Under the pieces are notes generated by a model. The model worked only from the letters and a program-made list of their open reading frames with translations. It was not told where the DNA came from and searched no databases. Shown piece after piece: positions 1 through 21,283 of a DNA stretch of 64,000 bases. Every line of letters begins with the position of its first letter. Positions within the stretch are counted from its first letter, which is position 1. This stretch comes from Pelodera strongyloides (lineage: Eukaryota; Nematoda; Chromadorea; Rhabditida; Rhabditidae), in contig JAANDG010000416.1 of assembly GCA_036852015.1 (NCBI GenBank), positions 62,001-126,000 of the forward strand, read 5' to 3'. Both the position numbers and the translations under genes were made by a program.

Positions 1-3000
1 TTGCATACCAGGAGGCAGACCTGAAAAGATACATTAAGTTCCCCTTGTCCAACAGTGAGAAGTTGCAAAGTGTGCGATGTTATTTTAATTAACAGAAAAA
101 CAAACATAAAACAGGCCGACCGCAGCTGGGTTATACAAACAAACCAATATGTATGATCGCACCAGGTAGCTGTAATCCCGGTGGCAGTTGTAATCCCGGA
201 GGTAGACCGGGAAGTCCCGGAATCCCTCCCATCTGCGGGGGTGGTTGGGTAGTGGGAGTGGGAAGTGGGATCGACATTGGTGGGGCAGAAGAATGGACTT
301 GTGAAGCGGTTCGTTGGCGTGCTTCCATAGCCACCTGCAACGTTACATAATAACATAACAATAATTAAAAAAAAAGATAATTCCTATTTCATCCAAATTC
401 CAAATCAACAAAAAGGGGACACATATAGGGATTACGGTATTGTACACCGGTCACTCACTGTATACCAGAGGATTTCTAAATCCACACCCACACCCGTATA
501 AAAACGAACTCAGAAGTAAAATACACTTTAAACGGGAAATGGCACTCACCTTATTCAATGCAGTGATTCTCTCTTGATGAATCTCTTGTAGAAGCTTGCG
601 AACGTTCACATCACTACGCAACAAACTTTCGCACGCTCTAAATCAGACAATACTTATACTAATTGTAACACTCGTAAAACAAACTTCACTTGTAGTGTAG
701 CTACTAATAAGAACAAGAAAAATCACTGACTGATACTCACAAAGAGAACCGTAACAGAATAGAATACACGAAACAAGGTCGCAATTCGGAATGTTTCACA
801 GATATCTTTTAAAAAAATGCTGAAGTTGACAAATTAACAATGCAAGATCCAAGGTAAAGGTATTCGACTAACTGTTCAATTTCATGTGTTGTCAATGCTT
901 TTGGTGCCGTATCTTCCTGATTATCTTCATCATCGCTGTAGTCGAAATCTTTGGAGAGAATTTGCTGAAGGAATGGTACGGTGTAAACCCTTACAGAAAA
1001 CATTCAATTTGGTTTTTGGTAATTTACAAACCAGTTCACATTGTACACCTTATGTATATCACAGAGTAAAGCAATTATTAATTATTATTGCCCCAAGCCT
1101 CCGTTTTGAACCGATAAGTTCCACAGGTTACGCGTCGCACAGTAAGAGAATAACTATTAGACCTACATGTACATGGATAATAAAAGTACCTTGATGTTAT
1201 CTCCTCGCTCATTCTGTATTTGTTGAATACGTTGCCTCAACATGGGCATAAGTTGCATGTGGGCCTTTTGCAGAAGTGTGACATCCGCGGTAAAAATTTC
1301 GCCAAAATTGGTTCCGGTCTGAATGTAACAATTACGTACTTTACTTACTCACTAATGTATGATGAGTACACGTCTGAAACTAACTTTTGAAAACAAACAG
1401 TGCTAGATGGGCTAGATTAGTACGTACTCACAATGGGCACATATCCTTTATCGCGATAGCGCTAACATAGTTTGGGATGTACATCCAAATCCCGCTTTTT
1501 CAGTTTTACATTTTACCCATTTAGGTCTGCACTCTGCATCTGTAGTGAGTTCTTAGTTTTCATTTATTGTGATCCTGATAACCATCTTCAAACAAATCCA
1601 ACGTACCCTAATCATCAAATTCAGTAAAGTTCGCTCGGAGACGCCGTTGTCTGGGGTGAAATCACTTGGTTGGATCACTGGAGTCGGCACTGCTTGCGGA
1701 AGGGGGATTGGAGCAGGAGCCAATGGAAGCTCTTGTAACGGAGGTGTGGTAGCCTGGAATTCACAAAATTGCATTCATTCATTATGAATAATCAATCCAA
1801 TCCGTGTTGTTGGAATAAGACTCGTTGAATGTTTGAATTCGACGAAAAAAGGAGAGGGGAGTAATGATTTAATACAAAATGCAATAATCAATTATGTTTG
1901 CTCCGATTAACACGCCAGGGCCAGATATATATGATATTAGAGGAGAAAGTAAAACAAAGAAACGTCAAAGCTCACCTCAAACCGACTGGGTCGATTCCGG
2001 CTGGACCGGCTTTCTTTCTGACTTTCCCTGCTATCGCTATGCTGAGATTTTGATTTGACGCTCTTGCTCCTCGACGCATCATAGATGGACATATCAGCCT
2101 TCTCTCCCTTAACCAATTTCTCCACCCTTTCACGGTCGGTTTCTGAAACACACAAAAAAAGGATGAGAGTGGAACACTCAGAGTTTATACATATGAATTT
2201 ATAAATATCGTTAAAGCGAAATACCACCCGGTTTGGGGTTTTTTCACCAAAAATAGTTTGAAAAAAGTTATAAACGAAAATAAACATAAAAACACAAACA
2301 AATAAGCGCATCTTGTATAAAAATGTTCTCAAACAACCATTTTTTGCGATTTTGTATGGGAAAATTCGCTTCCGGCGATTTGCCGGTTTTAATACTAGCA
2401 CGGCCCCGGAAAAATCGAGGGATGACCTTTTCAAATGATCACACACTCCGAAGCATCCAAATGACGAAATGTTGACAAAATATTTTGAATTTGGCTAGTA
2501 AAAGTCCAAAAATGCACATTTTGAAAACGGCGGTAAACGCACGGTTGTTTGCTCCTCCTCTTTTCGTATTTTTTTGTTGAGATGCCCTGTCCAAGTATGC
2601 GATTCGCACTTGCGAAAATGACAAATGCCTGTCCATGTTCGAGTCAATGTCAATGACAAGGTCCCGCAGCGATTTTGCATCTAGTATGGATCTATTTCAA
2701 AATAGTACTGATCTATTTCAAATAGTACGGATCTGATACACTTTCGTTGCGGGACTATGTCAAACGCGTTATTCGCATGGGTTACGGTAGGCATTTGACA
2801 TTCATGTAAAATGGCCTGAACATGGACAGGCATTTGTCATTTTCGCAAGTGCGAATCGCAAACATGGACAGGGCAAGACCGACCGGTAATTCGCTTTAAA
2901 TATGGGACAGTTAAAAAAGACCAACCCAAACCCTTTTCCTGGCAATGTGCTAAAAATTTGTGAATTGTTTCGGCGGGGAAAACTTCATGTGTAATCCACA

Positions 3001-4052
3001 GGTTCAGAACGCGGGGAATTTTTACCTGAACATAAGAAGGATTAGTCATGCAACCCACATGATGCAAATAGTCAAACGATGAATAGTCCGTCACAAGTAA
3101 CTGAAAGACACTAGTAAGGGGAGTATTGCCGGAAATCACAACCAATAAGTTGTATTCAAAATCAGCAAATCTTCTGTATCTGATTCTTTTCAAATGGGCA
3201 AGTTCAAAAAATATCTTCCAGAAATCATAAGTAACAATACCCGATCTGCTTCGGGACAGCCCATCAATTTGTCAATGGTTTCAAGAAAATTTTTCTCGAA
3301 CCGAGGCCCATAAACATCCTGCAACGTAGAAATTCAAATTATCAATACAAATACGGCCAAAACAGACCAAAAATATATAATGTGAATGTACTGTTAAAAA
3401 GAAAAGCCACTAATTATATAAATAAAGTACAAATTTTAAAAAACCTTTTCTTTGAACTGGTGTCTTGACTGACGAATGATGGCATCGATGATATAAAGAC
3501 AGGGAATCTTGTATTCGGGGGTGCACTAAAATGAAAGAATGTAGTAGGTAATAAACGACGAACAAATACTTTCAATCCATCAGTTATGTAATGAAATAAC
3601 ACACTACATAAAATGCTTTCAATTACACCTTCAATTCAAAATGCTTTCAATCAAATTCTGCATGTTTTTTGTGAATAAAGTATATATATATAAATTATCA
3701 TCTTTTTATCATAGAATCACTTACCTTTCCCAAGAATTTTTCAACGCTAAATACTACGTGTTTATAGTATCGTATCGCTTTCAGAGCCAATTTGCAGATA
3801 TCTGTGATCTTTTTCTTGGTGACAGGAGGCCTCGTCTCGTACATCGACGAAAGCTGAATCAAAATATGTTAAATATAACTGTCCGTGTATTCAAGGATTA
3901 TATCGGTTCTGAGAAACCATAATAATGGTGGCTAGGTGGCTTTTAGCGATGGTACCATAGTACAACTTAAAGATCGTTTTCGTAAATGAATTCGACTAGA
4001 TTCAATCACAACATACCTCGGCGTTAAACGCCTTTACTCCATCGCTATCCAT
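1..4052 (-). CDS. SCAF4/SCAF8-like: SCAF4/SCAF8-like CTD-interacting SR-related factor, 3' part cut by window edge
   Basis: Family members bind the phosphorylated RNA polymerase II C-terminal domain in the nucleus and influence transcript termination and polyadenylation. Twelve exons read on the minus strand: 4052-4017, 3853-3725, 3525-3445, 3318-3241, 3025-2932, 2142-1976, 1753-1607, 1318-1190, 964-831, 637-550, 334-163, and 20-1 (continues beyond the edge). Codon phase is consistent throughout. Residues about 1-140 form the CID (RPR) domain: it has the ITDICK...YKHVV, PEYKIPCLYIIDAIIRQSRHQF, GPRFEKNF and KIPRVLNLW blocks typical of SCAF4/8. Next come a basic Ser/Arg stretch (RSKSVKSKSQ...), a Pro-rich segment, an acidic DYSDDED patch, a helical ACESLLRSDVNVRKLL block and a repetitive Pro/Gly/Leu tail. 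The RRM of the family is not seen and may lie off the edge. Two donors are weak: GTTTTT after exon 3 and GTCAAC after exon 9. The start is the first ATG before the CID. Confidence 0.9.
2583..2875. mobile_element. Foldback/MITE-like element with 58-bp inverted ends in SCAF intron 5
   Basis: Arms at 2583-2640 and 2818-2875 are near-perfect reverse complements. They begin TGCCCTGTCC and end CATGTTC, and each carries a CATGGACAGG motif at both edges. The interior has repeated GATCTATTTCAAAATAG-type units and no coding capacity. The element lies in the 788-bp intron between SCAF exons 5 and 6. I could not identify a clear target-site duplication, so the superfamily is open. Confidence 0.75.
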
Positions 4053-5519
4053 TCTAAAAGTATGCTCCTTGTACCCAACTGTTTGATAATGTTATCCTAG
4101 ACAAGTGATAAGTAAACAATAAAAAAATGGTGGACGGCCTTTCACTAGAGTCTTGATATATGTGGACCATTATGCACACTTACAGAGACACGCTCTACGT
4201 ATAAAACTATAAGGAAACTGAAAAATAAAACAACAAACAAAGCATAAAACTTTCAAGAAGGCAAAACAAAACTATTATGCAAAAATTTCGATTTCAACCC
4301 AAAAAATTCGGCTTCCCTCACCATTCTCTGCCCGCATACCCGTCTGGGCGGCACTCCTAGTTACGGTAATTAGTACATTGCACATTACGCGCACCACGCG
4401 CACCACGCGGCACAAGAAAAATGCAACCCCAATTTACGTGGGTTGTTTCAATAATTGTGATAAATCCTTGCATGCTTATGAATCCGTATTTATCGTACAC
4501 TTGAAACCGTATCTGTTCTGTCAACATGCAGATGTTTCCTTCAGAATATTTTATTTGGGAATGAATAAATGAAAAAGCTTTAACTGTCTATGTTCCGGAT
4601 TGACAGCAATCCAGGTAAAATTTCTTATGAAAGACTGGCGCCGCAAGTACAACAGAGATCAAATACACGGAGAAGAGAACGTCAATGTTACCAAAACACT
4701 CAATGCGAATGAATATATCTTTCGGAAAAGCGAAATTTGCAAACCGTCTTCACATTTAATCAACAAGCAAAAGGAACTGAAGACGTTGTAGAGATATAAT
4801 CACAACCGTTTAAGCAAATCTACATTATTTTTCCACGAATGTACTTTATATAGTTGAGAAGTAAACATTGACAGCAAATCCGAGCAGAGGGAGCCTGCAA
4901 AGTTTATGAAAATTAACAAACATGGTAACGAGGTAAATTGGCTAACTTGACAATGCCGTGCACGTGCCGATCTTTCTAATGGCGAGGTTTCCTACTCAGT
5001 GTTCACCGTGCAACTTCTCGCGCCGTGCACAAAAAGAGGGTCCGCCACAGCGGGGCGGCGGACCCTCTTTCTCTAAATGTTGCGCGGCCGGCCGGCGCGC
5101 CACTTTCCGCGTATGCCATGTGACGCACACGTTCACTTACCGAAGTGACATAGTGCACATATGAGAAAACGAGGGTCTTGTAAGATCTCACGTCAATGCG
5201 AGTGCAAGGAGAATCCATTGAAGTGCCATAATAGGATGAACGAAATTGGTTAAAAGCCAGCCACCACTGCCAGCTGTCCAATTGGCCCAGCCGAGAAGCA
5301 AAATTGTGAGCTGGAACGAACACATGACTGAAAACTACAAATCTGACCTTGAGGGCGTGAGCCGCCTACTTCGCTTCATTGCGCCAGCCATACAAACCCG
5401 CTTTTTCTAATTTGATTTAACCGATAACTTACAAAGTAAACAACTTTATTCTATGAAAATGAAACTGATGGTACACATTAGACTGTGGATTTTATACCAC
5501 ACATGAGATGAAGATCCCA
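4053..5519. other. Intergenic region between SCAF-like gene start and membrane-protein gene end
   Basis: This holds the upstream region of the SCAF-like gene and the 3' flank of the membrane-protein gene. I see no convincing exon. A small minus-strand frame at about 5210-5350 is hydrophobic but has no partner exon. The only structured element is the GC-rich hairpin at 5033-5070. Confidence 0.5.
5033..5070. repeat. Perfect 14-bp-arm GC-rich hairpin
   Basis: Arms 5033-5046 (AAAGAGGGTCCGCC) and 5057-5070 are exact reverse complements around a 10-base loop. They sit in a locally GC-rich patch (about 5015-5115, rich in GCGC and GCCGGC) inside AT-rich DNA. It resembles the other GCGC-rich patches at 20400-20520, 28690-28760, 35131-35181 and 38292-38396. 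Confidence 0.7.
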
Positions 5520-8500
5520 TTATGTGCGATCGGAAAGGAGAAAATAAAGCACTAGACTGACGATTAGGAGCACCAGTGCCTCCCTGATAGATACTGTCAC
5601 CAAGCGACGCATCGAAGTTTTCCTGGAGTAAGGTAAGGTTCATCATAATTGTAACCGTAATATATACTTTCGTTGTCGTTACAAGATACAACTACGTGTT
5701 ACTTAGAAGATTTGTCCCGTTCTGGCAGCGGATTCTCTTACAGTATAATAGTCACTCTCAAATACCTAGATGAGATAATCCTGGAATAACTAGCTCCACT
5801 CTAAGGCTCCTCTTACTTCATAATTCTCTATTTTACCTGCTAACTTGAACATCCTGCCGGGTCACAATTGCTATCAGTATGTGCATGAATGCGGAAACTA
5901 TGCACACACTCACAGTGACACGCTCCAAGGGATAGAGAAGCCGGGCACCGCCTAGAAAGGTACCGTACTTGCTCTTTTGTTTATTATCTGTTATTTTCAA
6001 GATTCAATCGATATTAACTGTGTTACGGTAGGTAAGTAAGATTGCGCATATTTCTTCAGTGCTTTTCGGCGAAGATGAACTTATGAATCACGAGACGAAC
6101 CCAAATTAGATAAATTTTTAACGAATACCTAGAACCAATGGAACAACGACAAATAGGAGCAAGCCGGTTTTCAGCAATGCACCAACTTTCTTCGAGAAAA
6201 TTTCTCCACCAAGTGGGTAGAAGGCGATTAGTTGAGCCTGAGCAGAACAGTTTTTTAAACGGATCAACTACTCTGGTACATTACTTGGGTTAATACATTC
6301 CAACGCTCATTTTTTATTATCGATCGGCAGGTTGACAAAAGCATGAAGTCAGATGTGAAAAGATCGTTACAGATATTGCGAACAAGTATTCATAAAATAC
6401 GGCTCGATGACTGAAATTTAAGAAAGACAAGAAATTACCATAAATCATTTTTTTTACTGGTAAAGGTATTGTTGGCAAAAATAAACTTGCAGTGGAAATC
6501 AATGCCGGGATTGCGTATAGGAGACCAGTGACGGTTACAAGCATCTTCCACGTGGCATGCGAGGTTCCCCTAAGAGAGAAATCACTTTTTATGCGGTTGC
6601 TTTATCCATTTCCGTTGTTTTTGTCTTGTAATCATATCAATAAACCTTTATCTACTAAAATAAAATAAAGATACCAACAAAAGAACAACATACATTGCAT
6701 TCAAAAGCGGCCACAGTACAATTCTGAGTCCCGATGGGTCTTTGTGGACTCCATCTAAAAATATGTAAACGCAGAGCGGTGAGTTTACTTCTCATCTCTC
6801 AATCTCACACTTATCTGACTCTCTTTCTCTTTCTCGGCCAATTAGGACCACATTCGAAGGTAAGTTACAGTAGCCGCAGATGGAGAAATCTAAGGGCATC
6901 GCAACCGAACACAAACCGTACCGACAACGACCGACAAGTACCGTAATCAGTTATAAGACATCATACTAACCGTATTCCTTATTCATCAGCATGGCGATCA
7001 TCATAGCTTGAATTGAAATCAATACTAATTGAGTGATGGCCGCCGACATGGACCACCACAAAGTGTTCTTCTGACGAATTGCCCCAATTTCACAGAGAAT
7101 ACCGCTCCCAATGCTAAACAATGTTAAAATTTTTGCCTCAATCGTTAGTTCATTTAGATTGAAGTTGTTCAATGTGTTTTTAAAAGTATGTGCATGGTGT
7201 AATAAACGCTCAGGACCCAATGCTTATGACGTCTGCGGAACAAGTCAAACGCTTATTGAACCACCCTTGAATAAAGGAGCGCACTCTTTGTAATGGAGTG
7301 GTAAATGATGCGTATTATCTATAGCTATAGGATCACTATCTAAAGTTGCAAATCAACGAATGCAATAAATACGCCGATGGAGCCTACCGAGCCCATGAGA
7401 TCTACACTACTAGACTTCTCGTCTATAAGAGGGTCTACGCGATTACAGCTGCTGCCTACTGGATTCGGCAACCCCTGCTGGATCATCCGACTACCGTCCT
7501 GCCTCCACCGTCTATAAGAGGCCGCCAGCCGCCCTATATAATACCTTAGTTTATCTTATTAGGAATAAAGGTTTACTATTCGTCCCCGTATAATCTACGG
7601 AAATCTCATTGGTCGTCCGTCTCGGTCAATTGGAAGCAAACGTTAACAAAAGCGTTTCACTCTTGTCGCGGAAAAGATCAATTTAGAAAAATACCTCGTA
7701 GCTAGCACAGCACATGATGCTGCAGAAAATGCAATTTCTATTGCGTTCTTATGAAACGAATCTCTTATGAGAAGCTTTGAGAACGTGGCTCCACTGTTCT
7801 TCGCTAAAAATACCAATGTTATTTTACTAGTTGTAAGTACAAAGGATATAATATGCAAAGAAATAACATAATGGAATAATTATTTTTGAAGTACTTACTT
7901 GCCAGAGCTAATAAAACGGTGAATGCTAGAACTGCGACCAGAGAAAGGATTGACGAAGCACGGTGCAGTGGACGAGGACAAAAGACAAATATAGCTACGA
8001 AAACCATTGTGCAAGCAGCAAAAGCACACGCTTCGAAGGAGTAGGTCTGGAATTGGAGATGGTGGTGCCTGTAGGTTACTCATGACTTCCTTGCAAATTA
8101 TCGTAACCTCAGAAACTTGTCTTCATAATTTCTGCTCGACTCAAAAACCGTTCAGCGCTGGGTTGGGCGTGAATGTGGTGCACCACTGAAATCATGGAAG
8201 TGCGAGATCCACCCCTAAGGGGATCCACTCCTAAGTCAAACGAGAGTACCGAGAGTTGTTGGAAGTGGGAAATATCGGTATCGGCCCCGAAATAGAAATT
8301 GGCTTGAAAACTCTACCTCGAAGAAGTCGTACCCAGCCACCTTCAGAAGGAGTGTTTGACGGAATACCGGATCTGTACGTAAAAGATAGCCCGTAAGGTA
8401 ATGACAGGTATGGCTTCCATTGCCTAGTTCCTCAGAGCAGTTGGTGCTGAAAAAAAACTTTCTGTCGATCTACATCTTTCGAGATATTGTTGATGGCTGC

Positions 8501-9929
8501 CGCTGCACGAGCGGCAATTACTCAAAAATCAGATCTAATACAACCAGTAGATTTCATATATACGTGACTGGAGAGTTCACATTCTAATTAGAAGCACTGT
8601 CAGCACATAATAGGCCTTGATCGAGCATGAAAGTAATTCGTAATTGATCAGTAAACGGTAAACCGCATATGTTCTGCTCACCCTAAGTCAATAGTTTCAG
8701 CTTTTCCATCACTGTTTTCTACAGACAATGTGTTTGGGATTGCACCTAAAAGTTAAACGTTGTGTCTATGTACTACGATAAGAAAGCAAAGTATTACGGT
8801 CATTAGATATTTCGCATAAAAATAATTCTTATATAAGGTTTGTTCTTGAACCGACAGTAATATCAGATCGACTCACAAACCCAAAACGTACCATATCTAA
8901 TTATTCTAATTGCAGCTGCCACCGTCAACGAGTTTCTCAAAGTGGTCGACGAGGTGCGAAGTAGAAAGGCCACCTCTCGAATACTGGGAAGTGCTGGAAT
9001 AGTAAGCATAACGGATCACCGGTTGGTGGGGTTGGCTAATTAGTACTGTAACCTATGTGGTCTGCGGTGCCTGGAGCAGGATTGATGTAGCTTACGTGAA
9101 GTGTCTCTGTGATTCAGTATCCTTTATAGCGGCTAAAACACAGCTTACAATTAATTAACAGTTGAAGTAAGCCTTCACAAACCTGCTAAAAGTGGCGATT
9201 CTTGTTCCATACCAGGGAAGTTTCTCATTCCGGAGCACATTTCGATAAATGCCACAGATATGGAGAAGCCAAAGTGAAAGGGTATGAAGAAAGCGAGGAA
9301 AATGAGACCATGTTGAAAACAGCCCTCGGCAACCATAAGGGGAGCCCACACCGAGGCGACCACGGACGCTAGGAGGGAGATCGCTGAATATTATACACAC
9401 ACTTTACAGATATAGGTATAGTAGTTATAACTTATAAAAAAATAGAACCTTCCTTCTTAGGAGATGTGTCACAGCGTTAATGATGCTATAAAATTCAGTG
9501 AACAAATTATTCTTTTTAAAAGTCTAATGGTAAGAGAACCTTACCGTCGTGTGTGGGCCTAAATCTTTCTTGTACGATGGCATCGTTTACGTAGACAACC
9601 TTCCGTTGATCAGGGGTTTTTGGCTCAACATTGATATAGTTAGCAGTGGAGTAGGTTTACTCTTGTCACACTCTACTAAGGATACTGTGTCCAATGTGTT
9701 TGAAAAAAAGCTGAACATCTTCCACAATTATTTCTTGAAAACACGCGGACTTGTGTGAGCCGTCTACCATAAACATTTCCAGGCCCCGGTAAAGTTCATG
9801 TGCCATGCGCTTGTACCCCAAAATTCCAATATGGCAATCTAAACCAACCAGGCGAACTTTCAGGCCATGTTCGTCTGAGACAGTACTCAGATTACCCATC
9901 TGCGAGGGATCCGATTTAGAATTTGACAT
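5520..9929 (-). CDS. Unidentified multi-pass membrane protein, about 430 residues
   Basis: Ten exons are read on the minus strand: 9929-9672, 9623-9545, 9383-9183, 8993-8923, 8046-7899, 7803-7695, 7113-6971, 6569-6458, 6237-6129 and 5593-5520 (TAA). Codon phase agrees everywhere except exon 7 to 8, where one base is unaccounted for. The N-terminal ~115 residues are soluble (LVGLDCHIGILGYKRMAHEL...). About nine hydrophobic segments follow, for example ISLLASVVASVWAPLMV, LIFLAFFIPFHFGFSI, ILSLVAVLAFTVLLALA, ITQLVLISIQAMMIAMLM, LVTVTGLLYAIPALIST and a last one, ALVLLIVSLVLYFLL, just before the stop. An upstream in-frame ATG at 9980 would add 17 residues. I do not recognise the family. A transporter or receptor-like membrane protein is only inferred from topology. 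Confidence 0.65.
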
Positions 9930-10917
9930 CTTTATATTCTTCGGAGTATGGTAGGATTTAGTGGATGGGGGAAGATTCAAATAATGTGAACACTAGTAGA
10001 TTGAATCAGAATAATTTCGAATGCTAATTTATGTCGACTGGCGAAAAAAATTAGCAACGAAAATTAAAAGTACTGTAGTTGGTATTTTCCATTTTTATTT
10101 TGTGAATAAAGTTACCGTAAGAGTCGTGCAAAGCATGCACGAACCACAGTAAACTACACATTTTCGCAATTTATTTTTCCGTTCGATGATTTACCGCGCG
10201 CCGGAGACTGCAATCAATCCGTTGTTATGTTATTGACTTATTTCTTGCTGAGTTATTTATTTATTGATTTTCTGGTTTGTTATATACTGTCAATACTTCC
10301 TCTTCACTCACCACATCGCAGTTGTTTTGTGGGTCGCCTCGCTGGCAGTGTGTTCTCTTTTGGATAGACAGCTGACGGATAGAGAGTTCCATATAGTGTG
10401 CTTTCTGGGAGGACCGAAAGAAATTTGCTGTTCTTTTTTCCGTGTTGATCCCCACACTACGTGCTGGATATTTCCAGTTGACCCCCTCATTGCTCGCCTA
10501 AATATCTTTTAACCTCTAAACAAAACCTTTTGACCCTGTTGTGAAGTGAAGAACTAAAAGTAGTTTGAACGTTGAACTCTGATCTAGTCCAGTTCATCCC
10601 ATATGCCTTTGCGGGAAGGTCACCATGTCCCAAATTATATTGTTTGATCGCTACCATTATTTGGTCTATATTGTAAGATGGGCGTAACGTGATAATGCTG
10701 ACAATGATGTGTCGCAATGGGATGTAATGTATTCTGCGCCCGTTTTGTCCTCGTACTGTCACAATTTCTGCTTGTACTTTTATTTTCACTCAATTACACA
10801 TTTTTTTCGTGGCGCGGCAGTCTTTCTTCACTCCTATTAATTTTTTGCCATTATAAATATAATAGTCTACTACCTTTATATTATACTTTATTCTGCACTA
10901 TTTAGCTTTTCGACACA
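9930..10917. promoter_or_regulatory. Divergent intergenic region (membrane-protein gene / GOT2)
   Basis: The two start codons face away from each other across 988 bp, so the promoters of both genes should lie here. I see no TATA or other element that I would assign. Short open frames in it (for example 10264-10512) lack splice context and family features. The region includes a short GTGCAAAGCATGCAC palindrome near 10117-10131. Confidence 0.4.
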
Positions 10918-18867
<7,950 letters not shown>

Positions 18868-19245
18868 AGCGACTAACGGCTATTGAATTGTTAGTGGGGT
18901 TTTTGTATAATTGTTGGTAGAGGGAATTGCTTATTTATAATTCAACGTGCAGTTCTGCGAACGGTTTGTAAAGTCGGTGACTTTGTTTAATTGTTTATAG
19001 TTTGTAAGTTTGTTTTATTATAGTCTCGTAGGCGGATCTCGTATATCGATATAGTTTCCGGTAAACTAGTAAGCGTTGATACGAGTCTTTTTTATTGGTT
19101 CACTGGCATTCGTATGTGTATTCCTGCAGTTTGTGAAAAGTATTGTTCGATATTTTATTGAATTACGGTTAGTTTTATTAGTTACTGAACCTATCACTAT
19201 ATCAGTTTTATCATTTTGCAATATAGTGGTAGTTGGAGTTGTTTA

Positions 19246-19251
19246 AATAAA
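19246..19251 (+). promoter_or_regulatory. Probable polyadenylation signal of GOT2
   Basis: AATAAA lies 379 bases after the GOT2 stop codon in an AT-rich 3' flank with no coding content. It is the best signal in the first 400 bases downstream. The cleavage site is not determined. Confidence 0.5.
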
Positions 19252-19259
19252 GTTTATAT

Positions 19260-21216
19260 TAGGATGTCTTCGTCTTGGGTGAAATTTGTGATTTTTCTGC
19301 TTTCGTTGCGAATGGGCGTCAGAATGGCGTGCATGGTCATGCTGGTCCCTCCACATGCTCTAGGCGTCTTCCATGTGTGTTCAATCTTTTTGTGCGGAGC
19401 CATAATATTGTTGTTGTTCATTTTTCTTGAGGGTGCTCATTCGTAGCTGAAGTATTGAAAAGCAGAGGGCTATTTGATGATGAAGGTGTATTCTCTTGGG
19501 AATGCTATTCAATCTTCTGCCTGGATTGGAAACTGAAATCTGGTCAGAAATTGCTGACGTCCACAGGTAAATGGAACGGATTGCTGGTGGTTCAGAGAAA
19601 GCAGAACATTGGTTGTTGCATTGGTCATTGAACCCAGTTAGCATGGCGCATGGCTAAATAAACATGGTGCAATATTTGGATGAGTGGTAGTTGTGCCACA
19701 GGTGCGCAAGCTGGTGCACACTTTTCGCGCACTTATGGCCACACGCACACAATGAGAGGAACTTTTCCAGTTGTGGCGGACCCCTATTTTTTGAGCGGCG
19801 AGTGGGCGAAGTTTTCTTTTTGTAGTGAGGTTAGTGTACATGTAGACGTTACGATAATGCTAGAATTTTTCCGATGCTTCATTGTTATATTCTGTGAAAT
19901 GTGCAAAGATCAGATGGACTCCATTTAAAAGGCACATTTCTAGTGGTGGAGTATGGCAGCTTGCCAATTGCTGACAATTGAGCAGTCCCGTGAGAATTAG
20001 GGAACTTCCCCACTAGCACATGTAAAACTGACAAGTGAAATGTGCATAAGCGACCAGTTATCTAGTCCCATAGATGTTGTTTGATTCTGACAGCGTTGTG
20101 TTTTAATTGCGTTTTTAATAGTGTTTTCATGGTTGTGCCGCTTGCTTTTGAGAATAAGCCATCGCACATGATTAGGCTGTCTATTTGCAAATTTGTACTT
20201 TGAAATTCTTTTTTTTTTGTTTGCGGAATAGAATGGAGTCGAGGTTGTAGAATGCTCATCCAGTGGAAATACCGAATGAGATAGTGAATAATTTAGAGTA
20301 CTCATTAGAACACGTTATCGTAAACCAGTAATTATCAAAGTTTTTGGGGTTTTCTCATGTCAGACGGAAGGATTTTCTGCGATTTACAGCTTCCCACGGT
20401 GCAAAACAGGGCTTCACCAGTGCGTTGCGCCAGGAGCGCGCGAAATGTGAACAATTCCGGTTGGCGCACATATAGCGCACCACTGGCTCACTGATGGCGA
20501 ACTTTTTTTTTACAATTCATTTCAAATTTAAGCGGGATGTGCAAGCTGTAGAGGTAGTGTATGGTCAATTTTGGTATTTTGCTACATATTGGAAGGCCCT
20601 TCATTCAAAAGCCCTTCAGCAAAACAGAAATGTTCCTTTTTCTGGTCGGTCGCACTAGATTGTGATACAATGTTCATCTAATCCCTTTCCCCATTCTCTC
20701 TCTCTCCTTCTTTCTTTCTCCTTATCTCTCTCTCATTCTCTCTCCCTCTCTCTATCGACTACCACAGACTCTACAGAATACCATGAATGTCTATGAGAGA
20801 CACATAGAATCCTAATCGCGAGAAAGAGGTATATAGATATACATATGTATATATATAGAGAGAGAAGTACATTTCCTCCAAGTAGGTATGCGCATTCAAT
20901 ATATCTTTATTTAAATACACCTTCACCCGATCTCGCTTTCTCTCTCTTGTTTTCTCCCTCATCCACTCTCGTCAATGAATTCCTCCTACCACTTCCTACT
21001 AATTGGAGGGGGAACCCCTAGACAACTCCACAAGGCAGCTGCAGTTGATTCGGTAGGGTTAGGGCTGACTTACTATGGGTCAGCTAGGTCTAAACCTAGT
21101 GGTACTCCTTAGTAGCAATGTCAGGAATTGCAGGTTCATCACTTTCTTCCTGAATTATTATGTTTAACCTTTGTTTCGTTTGTCTCCCATTCTCAGGTAT
21201 GCCCTGTGTGGTTCTC

Positions 21217-21283
<67 letters not shown>

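Noticed and set aside
5210..5350. Hydrophobic minus-strand frame as a last exon of the membrane protein
   Set aside because: The membrane-protein gene already ends in phase with a stop at 5520, and no intron connects the two cleanly.
8240..8395. Plus-strand open stretch of about 50 codons
   Set aside because: No start, no splice partners and no family; phase of the neighbouring minus-strand gene does not need it.
8918..8995. Plus-strand exon-like sequence
   Set aside because: The opposite strand supplies an exon that repairs the phase of the membrane-protein gene, so the plus-strand frame is its shadow.
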